In this document: positions 13,875 through 21,081 of the stretch, piece by piece
Layout of the letters: each line of letters opens with the position of its first letter
Numbering within the stretch: the stretch's first letter is position 1
Source: Tannerellaceae bacterium
Lineage (GTDB): Bacteria; Bacteroidota; Bacteroidia; Bacteroidales; Tannerellaceae
Length of the DNA stretch: 21,081 nt
Assembly (NCBI GenBank): GCA_031284275.1
Contig: JAITAD010000084.1
Location: 1-21,081, forward strand
Direction: 5' to 3'
Translations under genes and position numbers: made by a program
The notes under the pieces: generated by a model
Database searches by the model: none
What the model saw: only the letters and a program-made list of their open reading frames with translations
What the model was told of the DNA's origin: nothing

Positions 13875-15022
13875 ACGTTCACGGTGGTACGCATCATATC
13901 CAACAGCCTGTCTACGCCGATGACCAGCCCGATGCCTTCGATGGGCAGATGCACGGCGTGTAAAATCATGGTCATCATCACCAAGGCCGCCATCGGTATC
14001 CCCGCCGCCCCGATGGCGCATATCAGCGAGGTAAAGACGACTGTCAGCTGCTGTCCGACGGACAAATCCACGCCGTAAGCCTGCGCAATGAAGAGGACGG
14101 CGACACATTCCAACAAGGCTGTCCCGCTCATATTGACCGCCGACCCCAAGGGCACGACGAAACGGGCTACGCGGGGCGAGACGCCGTCCTTATGCTCTAC
14201 GGCATGGAGCGTGAGCGGCAGGGTGGCGCCCGACGAGGCGGTAGAGAATGCCGTCAGCAGCGGGGTAGACATGTTTTTCAGATGTCGTCGGGCATCGACG
14301 TGGAAACCGAAGCGCAAAATCAGCGGGAACCAGACGAAGGTATGTATGGCCAATCCAAGCACGACGGTCAGCGTATAGAGGAAAATCGTTTGCAACAGGG
14401 CGGAGAAGTCCGGCGCCGTACTGAACTGCCTCACTACGATGGCGAAAATACCGACAGGGGAACAGACGATGACCCAACGCGTGATGTGGAGCGTCAGTTC
14501 CAATCCGCCCTTGAAGAGGTTCGTCAGCGCCTCTTTCGGCTGCTCTGCCGACAGTTTCGGTAACGCCAAGCCTACCAGTACGGCAATCAGGATGACGGGC
14601 ATGGTGTTGTTCTGCGTAAAGCTGTAGAAGATGTTCTTCGGGATGAACCCCGACACGATATCCTCCACCGACACGGCGCCCAACCCTTGCGGAAGGGCTG
14701 CGGAGAGGTTTTCGCTCACCTGTGCGCCGACGCCCGGGGCGATGACGTTCACCAGAACAAGTCCGGTGACGATGGCCAGCAACATGGTCGTCACGTAGCA
14801 GGCCAACGTCTTCGCACTCAGTTTGCGCAACTCGGCGCCCGTAGCTCCGATGCCCGATATGCTGTCTACGATGGAGAAGAACAGTATCGGGACTATCAGC
14901 ATACTCAGCGCATTCATGAACAGGTTTCCTATCCATGCTACGTAAGGCGACAGCCCGGGCAGCAAAAGCCCGCACAACGCTCCCGCCACGACGGCCGTAA
15001 GTATCTGCCAGTGAAGCCTCAT
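13808..15022 (-). CDS. Dicarboxylate/amino acid:cation symporter (DAACS, GltP-like)
   Basis: A 404-residue inner-membrane protein of the glutamate/aspartate transporter family. HP1 is STASSGATLP (260-269), then PLGSAVNMSGTALLE (292-306), HP2 IGAAGIPMAA (338-347) and the TM8 segment VDRLLDMMRTTVNVYGD. Asp375 and Arg378 match GltPh Asp394 and Arg397, which bind the substrate amino group and side-chain carboxylate, so glutamate or aspartate is a sensible substrate. The TM7 motif is NMSGT rather than NMDGT, so the Asp that contributes to a sodium site in GltPh (Asp312) is Ser. ATG at 15022 is preferred over the adjacent GTG. It lies 6 nt after the threonine synthase stop, as the last gene of the leftward operon. 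Confidence 0.92.
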   Translation of the reverse strand: MRLHWQILTAVVAGALCGLLLPGLSPYVAWIGNLFMNALSMLIVPILFFSIVDSISGIGATGAELRKLSAKTLACYVTTMLLAIVTGLVLVNVIAPGVGAQVSENLSAALPQGLGAVSVEDIVSGFIPKNIFYSFTQNNTMPVILIAVLVGLALPKLSAEQPKEALTNLFKGGLELTLHITRWVIVCSPVGIFAIVVRQFSTAPDFSALLQTIFLYTLTVVLGLAIHTFVWFPLILRFGFHVDARRHLKNMSTPLLTAFSTASSGATLPLTLHAVEHKDGVSPRVARFVVPLGSAVNMSGTALLECVAVLFIAQAYGVDLSVGQQLTVVFTSLICAIGAAGIPMAALVMMTMILHAVHLPIEGIGLVIGVDRLLDMMRTTVNVYGDTCVAVMVAKSEGETLSIE

Positions 15023-15028
15023 CACTTT

Positions 15029-16225
15029 CTACTCCGCTATGTTTTCCAAATATTTGTAGCCGCTGCCCGTATTGAGCAACAGCACCGTTTCGCCTTCCGC
15101 TATCCACCCCGAAGCTATCAGGGTTTTGCAGGCGTGCCAGAGGGCGGCGCCTTCGGGGGCGGGCAGCAAGCCTTCACGGGCGGCCAACTCGCGGAGCGCC
15201 GCCAGAATATCGGCATCGCTGACGCTTACGGCATAACCCCCGCTGTCTCGCAAGACCTGCAAGATGACTTTGTCCGCATAGGGCTTGGGTACCCTCAGGC
15301 CGTTGGCGACGGTGAAACCGGCGTCTTTGTAGGTCGATTGGCGTTCGTTACGGTGAAAAGCGGTACAGATGCCGTCGCAACTGTCGCTTTGCACGGCTAC
15401 CATACGCGGCCGGACTTCTCCTATCCATCCCAGACGTTGCAACTCGTCGAAGGCTTTCCATATCCCGATGATGCCGGTGCCTCCGCCGGTGGGGTAGAGG
15501 ATGACGTCGGGGACTGTCCAACCGAGCTGCTCGGCGATCTCATAACCCATCGTCTTCTTGCCTTCGAGGCGGAAAGGCTCTTTCAGGGTAGAGATGTCGA
15601 ACCATCCGTTAGCCTGCGCACCGGCGTGCGCCAGCTTTCCGCAGTCACTGATGTTACCGTCCACCTCCGTCACGTCGGCTCCGAAGAGTCGTGCTTCGGC
15701 TTTGAAGGCGGCGGGCGTCAGTCGGGGCATGAAGATATGCGCCGTCAATCCCCCCCGCGCCGCATAAGCCGCCAACGCACCTCCGGCGTTGCCTGCCGTA
15801 GGGATAACGAACTCCTTAATTCCCAACTCTTTGGCTTTGGATACCGCTACGCTTAATCCGCGCGCTTTGAAAGAGCCTGTGGGGTTGCCGGATTCGTCCT
15901 TCAAGAGAATCTTCCGTCCCGCCGCATAGGTTTTCGACAGGTTGGGCAAAAGCAGCAAGGGCGTCCCTCCCTCGCCCAAACTGACCACATGCTCCTCCGC
16001 CAAAACGGGCAGGAACTCCCTGTAACGCCACAAGGACGGCTGTCGGCTTTTCAAAGCCTCTCTGTCAAGTACGTTCGCATCGAAAGCGTAGCGGGCGGAC
16101 AAAATGGATCCGCAGCCTTCTTCGGTACAAACGGTACGCACCTCGTTGCGTCCGTACTCTTTTCCGCACGCCACGCAAACGAGGTGCGTAAATAAACTAC
16201 CTGTCGTTCCTGTTTCTGCTGTCAT
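15029..16225 (-). CDS. thrC: Threonine synthase (PLP fold type II)
   Basis: 398 residues, cytoplasmic. Converts O-phosphohomoserine to threonine using PLP. An N-terminal zinc-ribbon-like segment has Cys17, Cys20, Cys33 and Cys38. Lys120 in DESGNPTGSFKARG is the PLP Schiff-base lysine. TAGNAGGALAAYAARGG and the glycine loop YPTGGGTGIIG bind the cofactor, and the C-terminal NTGSGYKYLE is usual for threonine synthases. The zinc-ribbon version is a distinct branch from the longer ThrC of many Bacteroides, and a related PLP lyase with another substrate cannot be fully excluded. Its start lies 29 nt inside the M14 peptidase gene and it is followed after 6 nt by the symporter. Confidence 0.88.
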   Translation of the reverse strand: MTAETGTTGSLFTHLVCVACGKEYGRNEVRTVCTEEGCGSILSARYAFDANVLDREALKSRQPSLWRYREFLPVLAEEHVVSLGEGGTPLLLLPNLSKTYAAGRKILLKDESGNPTGSFKARGLSVAVSKAKELGIKEFVIPTAGNAGGALAAYAARGGLTAHIFMPRLTPAAFKAEARLFGADVTEVDGNISDCGKLAHAGAQANGWFDISTLKEPFRLEGKKTMGYEIAEQLGWTVPDVILYPTGGGTGIIGIWKAFDELQRLGWIGEVRPRMVAVQSDSCDGICTAFHRNERQSTYKDAGFTVANGLRVPKPYADKVILQVLRDSGGYAVSVSDADILAALRELAAREGLLPAPEGAALWHACKTLIASGWIAEGETVLLLNTGSGYKYLENIAE

Positions 16226-18788
16226 TGCGCGTATCTCCGGCTGCCGGCGTCGTTGCCGTGAGCGTCGCGAAGTTAATCAGTCTGCCCCAGAAGACGGCAT
16301 TGGCCGTCAATTTATTCGTTCCGTACCAGATGCCGCGGAAATTGGGATTGACCGTATAGGCTATCACCCGCCCCTGTCCCGAACGGAAAGCGAGGGCTAC
16401 CGGCGTCTGCGCCAGCGAGGCGGCAACGCGCGGCAGTACGTTGCCGGAGAGCAGGGGTTTCTCGGCATAGGAGAGGGGTGTGCTCAAGACATTGTCCAAA
16501 GGTTTGACAATCAGGTTGCTGTTTTTGAATACCGGCAGTTGCGGCCGGTCATATCCCCACAACAAGGGGTGGGTCAGGTCACCTTGGGTACGGAATATCA
16601 CGCCGGCGATACCTTCTGCGCGCGATGCTACGCCAAAGTTGGCGTATGAACCGTCGTACTTACGGTCAGCCTCCGGCCATTCCACGTTGGCCAGTCCGGC
16701 GCGCGCCAAAGTGCGGAGAGCGCCGTCGAAGCCTATCAGGGTGTTCCCCGACGCTACCCAAGCCTTGATCTTTTCCGTTTCGGGGCCGGACAGTCCGGCT
16801 GCTCCCGCAAGTATCAGGACGTTGTATTTGCTGAGGTCGGCCGTCGCATGGATGATCGATACCGGAATATTGTATCGCCGGTCGAACAGATGCCACACTT
16901 CTCCGGCGCTGCCGGTGGCCAGTACGGCGATACGGGGCTTCGTCACGGTAGTAAAACTGCCGCTTCCCAGATTGTGTCCTTCGGTGAAACCGGAACGCAG
17001 GGCGTAGACGTCGATGGCATCTTCCTCGTTAATCGTTCTTACGATGTCATATATCTCATCTACAGACTTCTGCCGATAGTTTTCCCCCAAAGGAATCACG
17101 ACAGAGCCGCGTGAGAAGGTGCGTCCTTCCGCTACGAAAGCGTCTCCGGCCACTTTGACGAGTATACCGGCGTCCAACAGACGGTACAACGCCCGCGGGG
17201 CATAATATTCGCCCCATTCGAAAACATAGGCGTAGGCGTCTTTCTTTCCTTTGAAAAGGCCTTTGGGCAGTTCGCCGATATCGAACTTTTCTCCCAACAG
17301 GGCGGGGCGGTAATCCGCTTCCAGAATAGAATAGTCGAGGTTGAAGGCGAAAGGTATCGTCCAGCCGGTGATGTCATAGGAGATGCTGTCCCTATACTTT
17401 TCCCTGATTTCAAACAGGGCGTGTATGATTCTGTGCTGCGGTTGGTTCAAGGGTATGACGTAACTGCCTTGCGCCGTGTAACGCTTGCCGGCAATTTCGA
17501 CGTCTCCGGCAAGCCGGTAAACGTCGATGTTGTTGCGTTTCGCCAGTTCGGCCAGATGGTAGGCGGAAGCTTTGTCGGTGGCGGAGCCGAAGATGTAGGC
17601 TTTCACTTTGTCTTTCTTTGCGTCTTCCAAAGCTTGCTTGAAATACCATCTCTGGTAGTCCAACAAGTCTTTTCTCAGCGCATGGCTGCCGCGAACGGTG
17701 GCCAGACCTGCCGTCAATTGGTTGCGGATGGCCAAATGGAAAGAGACGTTGCCGTTGGGCGAACTTTGCAGGAAGCCTCTGGAGCTGGGCTGTTCCCAGA
17801 GAATGGCGACGCCGCCGTGGAAATCAATGTACTCCCGTCCGCGTCCCGGATAATAGTCGTCGAAGTTTTCGGCAGAGAAGTAAAGCAGTCCCTGCTCGTC
17901 GAAAGCCGGCACATAGTAATCTTCGGCGATTTTCCGGATGAACTCCTGCGCTTGGTCGGGGATAAGCGGATGGACACGTGTAGGCTCGCCGGGTGAGAAA
18001 TGGTAGTTGGCGTTCGTGCCTTGCTCGTGGGCATCGGTATAGACGTTGGGACGCCATTCTATCAGGGCGGCGATGCGCGCTTGCGATTCGGGCTGCTGTA
18101 CGTTCAACCAGTCGCGGTTCAAATCGAACCAGTAATGGTTGCCGCGTCCTCCGGGCCAAGGTTCGCTGTGCTCGATTTCCTGCGTATCGTCGTTCGGGAC
18201 GGCGCTCTTGTGTGCATTCACCCATTCGGCAAACCGGTCGATGCCGTCGGGGTTGATGGCGGGATCGACGAAGATGACCGACTCATCGAGCCACCGCAAG
18301 GTTTCCGCATCGTTAGCGGCGGCCAGCCGGTAGATGAGCAGCAGGGCGGCATTCACGCCGCTGGCTTCGTTGCCGTGTATGCTGTGTCCGAGCCACGTAA
18401 AAACGGGCAGCTTGTCCGTTGCCACCGAAGCGGAGACCGCCGGGTCGGACAATTTCAGGTGCTCGGCCTTGATCTGCGTGAGATTACGCTGATTTTCGGG
18501 CGAGGTGACGAGGACGAGGTACAGCGGTTTTTGCTCGTGCGAGAAACCGTAAGGGATCAACTTCACGCGATCGGAAGCGGCTTCTACGGCTTTGATGTAG
18601 GCGACCACTTTGTCGTGGTTCACGTGCCATTCCCCGACCTGATAGCCCAAGACGGCTTCGGGAGCGGGCACGTTCCTGTCGTAGCCGTCGCTGCCGGGCA
18701 GGTAATAGTCCAACGTTACCGCCGAGGCGGAGGCGTAAGCAAAGAGAGCGACTGTCGCCGCCAACAAATGCGTCACATAGCGTTTCAT
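16197..18788 (-). CDS. Exported M14-family zinc carboxypeptidase-like protein
   Basis: 863 residues from the ATG at 18788, preceded by GGAAA; a TTG nine bases further up is less likely. A signal peptide covers about residues 1-22 (MKRYVTHLLAATVALFAYASASA). The M14 catalytic domain fills about 40-345: zinc ligands His138 and Glu141 (HSIHGNEASG) and His255 (YTDAHEQG), the typical NPDG and DLNRDW segments, and a candidate general-base Glu333 in ILWEQPSSRG. The remaining ~500 residues are an additional C-terminal region without motifs I can name; a strand-rich stretch near 625-700 looks like a ThuA/glutamine-amidotransferase-like fold. Likely a periplasmic carboxypeptidase acting on peptides. It follows the S51 gene by 21 nt. 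Confidence 0.9.
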   Translation of the reverse strand: MKRYVTHLLAATVALFAYASASAVTLDYYLPGSDGYDRNVPAPEAVLGYQVGEWHVNHDKVVAYIKAVEAASDRVKLIPYGFSHEQKPLYLVLVTSPENQRNLTQIKAEHLKLSDPAVSASVATDKLPVFTWLGHSIHGNEASGVNAALLLIYRLAAANDAETLRWLDESVIFVDPAINPDGIDRFAEWVNAHKSAVPNDDTQEIEHSEPWPGGRGNHYWFDLNRDWLNVQQPESQARIAALIEWRPNVYTDAHEQGTNANYHFSPGEPTRVHPLIPDQAQEFIRKIAEDYYVPAFDEQGLLYFSAENFDDYYPGRGREYIDFHGGVAILWEQPSSRGFLQSSPNGNVSFHLAIRNQLTAGLATVRGSHALRKDLLDYQRWYFKQALEDAKKDKVKAYIFGSATDKASAYHLAELAKRNNIDVYRLAGDVEIAGKRYTAQGSYVIPLNQPQHRIIHALFEIREKYRDSISYDITGWTIPFAFNLDYSILEADYRPALLGEKFDIGELPKGLFKGKKDAYAYVFEWGEYYAPRALYRLLDAGILVKVAGDAFVAEGRTFSRGSVVIPLGENYRQKSVDEIYDIVRTINEEDAIDVYALRSGFTEGHNLGSGSFTTVTKPRIAVLATGSAGEVWHLFDRRYNIPVSIIHATADLSKYNVLILAGAAGLSGPETEKIKAWVASGNTLIGFDGALRTLARAGLANVEWPEADRKYDGSYANFGVASRAEGIAGVIFRTQGDLTHPLLWGYDRPQLPVFKNSNLIVKPLDNVLSTPLSYAEKPLLSGNVLPRVAASLAQTPVALAFRSGQGRVIAYTVNPNFRGIWYGTNKLTANAVFWGRLINFATLTATTPAAGDTRNDSRNRNDR

Positions 18789-18809
18789 GATTTCCAATGA
18801 ATGAGTTGA

Positions 18810-19667
18810 TTATTGATGAGTCCTGTCATATTCTCTGCGAATGAGCTTTCGCTCTTTCAAATCGTATTTCTGCCCTTTTCTTAACAGGGTGAAGGGAGGG
18901 GTATCCTGTTCGGTCCGGTGAATGGCGACGAAGGACTTGCCGATGACTTCCAACTCGTCCCGCACGACGACGATGGCGGTCGATTCGTCCAGCCCGATGC
19001 CGATGAAGTGTGGAGCGGCTTTCAGAAAAGCCTGAAGGTCGAACTGCCGGTTACGTACCAATATGTGCTGGTCGATGGCGGAGTTGCGCAGAAAACCCAA
19101 TCCTTGCGTGTGGTCTCCGATGTGAATATTCGCACTTTTCGTATCTCCCCGCCAGAGGAAAGACCCTTGTATGCTTGCACCGGCCGATGACCCGGCAATG
19201 ACGCCTCCTCTGTCGAGGAGGTCGAAAAAGGCTTGGTGGGCTAAGGTGTTCAGGTAGGCGTCGGCAATGCGCCACTGCCTTCCGCCGGTGAAATATATTC
19301 CCGTTGCCTGTTTGAGGAGTTCCAAATTGGCTTCGTCGTTGGCTTGGCGTATCGTCGTGAGATGGAGGCGATGTACGCTGGCCTCTCCCAAACGGCGCAC
19401 GAGGGTATCCAGAGCGGCGGAATGGAAATCATCCTGCTCTCCCGAGGCGTTCGACACCACCACGAAGCGTGCGCTATCGACGCCTCCGGCAAGCGCAATG
19501 ATGGTGTCCCATATCTCCGTCACGACCGTTCCTCCTCCGATAATGACCAAGGCTCCCTTTTCGGGACCGTGCCGCAATGCGGAAGAGTCTATTCGGATGG
19601 GGTTTTGTGCGTGGACAGATAAGCTCCAAGCGGCGGCGGCAAACAAAAAACCGATGATGTGTTTCAT
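18810..19667 (-). CDS. Exported cyanophycinase-like hydrolase (peptidase family S51)
   Basis: 285 residues from the ATG at 19667, which has AAAGGAA just upstream; the ATG at 19700 would put 11 polar residues before the signal peptide and overlap susD. The signal peptide (1-20) ends SVHA. The S51 core is clear: ALVIIGGG, YFTGGRQWRI with Gln131, nucleophile Ser161 in AGSSAGAS, then Asp199-Gln200-His201 (IDQHILVRNR) and Glu228 (LDESTA). These match Gln101, Ser132, Asp172-Gln173-His174 and Glu201 of cyanophycinase CphB. Of CphB's three pocket arginines, Arg205 and Arg207 are kept but the third (Arg183) is Asp210, so the substrate may not be cyanophycin. It sits between susD and the M14 gene, so a role in breaking down an imported peptide-like polymer is likely. 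Confidence 0.9.
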   Translation of the reverse strand: MKHIIGFLFAAAAWSLSVHAQNPIRIDSSALRHGPEKGALVIIGGGTVVTEIWDTIIALAGGVDSARFVVVSNASGEQDDFHSAALDTLVRRLGEASVHRLHLTTIRQANDEANLELLKQATGIYFTGGRQWRIADAYLNTLAHQAFFDLLDRGGVIAGSSAGASIQGSFLWRGDTKSANIHIGDHTQGLGFLRNSAIDQHILVRNRQFDLQAFLKAAPHFIGIGLDESTAIVVVRDELEVIGKSFVAIHRTEQDTPPFTLLRKGQKYDLKERKLIRREYDRTHQ

Positions 19668-19686
19668 TTTCAATTCCTTTGACGGT

Positions 19687-21081
19687 TTAATAGACGCCAT
19701 CTCCGTTCTGTTCCAAATCCGGATCGTTCTTCAATTCGCTCGTGGGAAGGGGGACGACCCAATAACGCGGATCCTTGTATATCGGATTCAGTGCGCCGAA
19801 GACCTCAGCGGCACGCTTGGTTCGGATAATGTCGGGATAACGGTGTCCTTCGAAAGCGAACTCGTAACGGTTCTCGTTTTCTACGACTAACAGCAGGTCT
19901 GTTACGCTCGGCGGCGTTTGCGTATCAATCAGGGGTATGCCGGCACGTTCCTTGATTTTGTTGATGTCGGCGATGGCGCCCTGTACGTCGGGAGCGGCCT
20001 TTTTCAGGCGCGCTTCCGCCCGTATGAGGTACTGCTCGGCCAAACGGAAAAGGAATACGGAGGAGGAACCGTCGGGTTTATTGTATGTCTGTATCAACCA
20101 TGCCGTTATGGAGGGTTCGTACTTCAAGTAGATAGACCGCTTGCCTCCGACGTTCGGGTCGTTCAAGAGATCGGCCAAATCGGGGTTGGCGATATAGTCT
20201 CCCAAGCCTCCCTCAGCGGCTGTGGCGAAATTGGTGCGGACAGGGTTCCCTTCCGTCGTGCTGCAAGCTATTTCAAAGATGCCTTCGGAAGAGAAACGGG
20301 TTTCAAACCAGTTGTCTCCCGCTTCCAACGGGGTTAATGCCAAGTCCGGATTGTCCGTCAGCTTGGAGGCGTAAGTTTCGGCTTCCTGCCACCGTTCCTG
20401 ATAGAGATAGAGCCGCGCCTTGAAGGCATAGACCGCCCAGATGGATACCCTGCCTTTGTTCCCGTTCCATCCGGTACCGTCCAACAAACGCTCGGCGATA
20501 TCCAAATCGCTCTCCACCTGTTTGAAGACGTCTGCTTTGGGACTTTTTTTGACGCCGTTCAGGTTGGTGGCCGAAGCGGGGATGAGGACGAGGGGTACGT
20601 TGGCGTAGGTGCGTACCAAGTCGAAGTAGGCAAAGGCGCGCAAGGTATAGGCTTCGGCCAGTATGCGTTCCTTTCCTCCGGTTTTGAATAGCGCATCGTC
20701 CAGTCCGTTCACGGCGGAGATGACGTGGTTAGCGCGATTGACGAGTCTGTAATAGCTGCCGTATCCTCCTCCGTCGGTGCGGTCAGCCCCGCCGGTAACT
20801 CCGCCGTCCGCCCTGAGGGTGGGGACGACCACCGTCCGCAAGCTGTTCAGGAGGACGTTGTCTGCTGCTGTTTCAAAGGTCAGAATGACCGTTCCGGAGG
20901 TGCTTTTTGCTGCGGTATAGACGCCTACCAACGCTTGCTCGGCAGAAGACTGGCTGAAAATGATGTCGCCGTCTTCAATCTCTGTCTGCGGTGGGAAGTC
21001 CAATAGCTGCTCTTCGCAGGAAGGAAGCAAAACGAGGGCGCTGCCGGCATAAACAAGGTGACTTACGACCTGATTCCTTAA
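19687..21081 (-). CDS. SusD/RagB-family outer-membrane lipoprotein, 5' end outside the window
   Basis: SusD-type proteins sit on the outer leaflet and hand ligand to a SusC/RagA TonB-dependent channel, whose gene is expected just beyond the right edge. The frame stays open to the last base: in-frame codons give LVYAGSALVLLPSC before EEQLLDF, a lipobox with the lipidated Cys. Hence the true start lies outside and the TTG at 21030 is internal. Family features follow: YRLVNRANHVISAV and AEAYTLRAFAYFDLVRTYANVPLV in the N-terminal TPR-like half, FLFRLAEQYLIRAEARLK in the C-terminal half, and ENENRYEFAFEGHRYPDIIRT plus the usual P-I-P-like ending (VVPLPTSELKNDP). Its partners downstream are hydrolases of peptide bonds, not glycosidases, so this is a peptide- or polyamide-type locus. 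Confidence 0.93.
   Translation of the reverse strand, partial: LRNQVVSHLVYAGSALVLLPSCEEQLLDFPPQTEIEDGDIIFSQSSAEQALVGVYTAAKSTSGTVILTFETAADNVLLNSLRTVVVPTLRADGGVTGGADRTDGGGYGSYYRLVNRANHVISAVNGLDDALFKTGGKERILAEAYTLRAFAYFDLVRTYANVPLVLIPASATNLNGVKKSPKADVFKQVESDLDIAERLLDGTGWNGNKGRVSIWAVYAFKARLYLYQERWQEAETYASKLTDNPDLALTPLEAGDNWFETRFSSEGIFEIACSTTEGNPVRTNFATAAEGGLGDYIANPDLADLLNDPNVGGKRSIYLKYEPSITAWLIQTYNKPDGSSSVFLFRLAEQYLIRAEARLKKAAPDVQGAIADINKIKERAGIPLIDTQTPPSVTDLLLVVENENRYEFAFEGHRYPDIIRTKRAAEVFGALNPIYKDPRYWVVPLPTSELKNDPDLEQNGDGVY

Noticed and set aside
14687..15856. 389-codon plus-strand frame
   Set aside because: Antisense to the symporter and threonine synthase, both of which have full motif support.

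Overview
The window reads as a chromosomal segment of a Bacteroidales bacterium. The evidence is a SusD-type outer-membrane lipoprotein, an exported S46 dipeptidyl-peptidase, a SpmA-SpmB-type fused membrane protein, an NhaD antiporter, and promoter-like TAnnTTTG boxes of the Bacteroidetes type. The coding DNA is fairly GC-rich for the order. A peptide-using Tannerella- or Porphyromonas-like organism is a reasonable guess, but the genus cannot be fixed from this sequence.

Layout. Positions 1-1090 hold no convincing gene. They contain about 7.5 copies of a pyrimidine-rich repeat of roughly 68 bp with a three-unit higher-order period, then a purine-rich stretch with degenerate duplications. Next comes a perfect 12-bp hairpin with a GNRA loop on the minus strand, and a leftward promoter that could produce a small RNA. 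Positions 1091-3143 are a leftward operon: unknown protein, GtrA-like flippase, GtrB-like glycosyltransferase. Positions 3235-4365 hold an orphan thiH. It is divergent from a secreted DPP7-like S46 peptidase (4424-6619).

Positions 6640-11489 are one tight leftward operon, transcribed right to left: NhaD Na+/H+ antiporter, stand-alone ABC/AAA-type ATPase, small protein with a PD-(D/E)XK-like core, exported nitroreductase, membrane-anchored metallophosphoesterase. The ATPase and its small partner overlap by 8 nt. They look like a two-gene defence-like or nucleic-acid-processing module set inside a housekeeping operon, and are the best candidate here for an undescribed system. Positions 11584-13874 are a rightward operon: small membrane protein, SpmA-SpmB-like fusion, and a FecE-like ABC ATPase whose end overlaps the next gene antisense.

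Positions 13808-21081 are a second long leftward operon: SusD (5' end outside the window), exported cyanophycinase-like S51 hydrolase, exported M14 carboxypeptidase-like protein, threonine synthase, and a glutamate/aspartate-type symporter. Together these suggest capture of a peptide-like polymer at the surface, its hydrolysis in the periplasm, uptake of acidic amino acids or dicarboxylates, and amino-acid metabolism. The substrate is not known.
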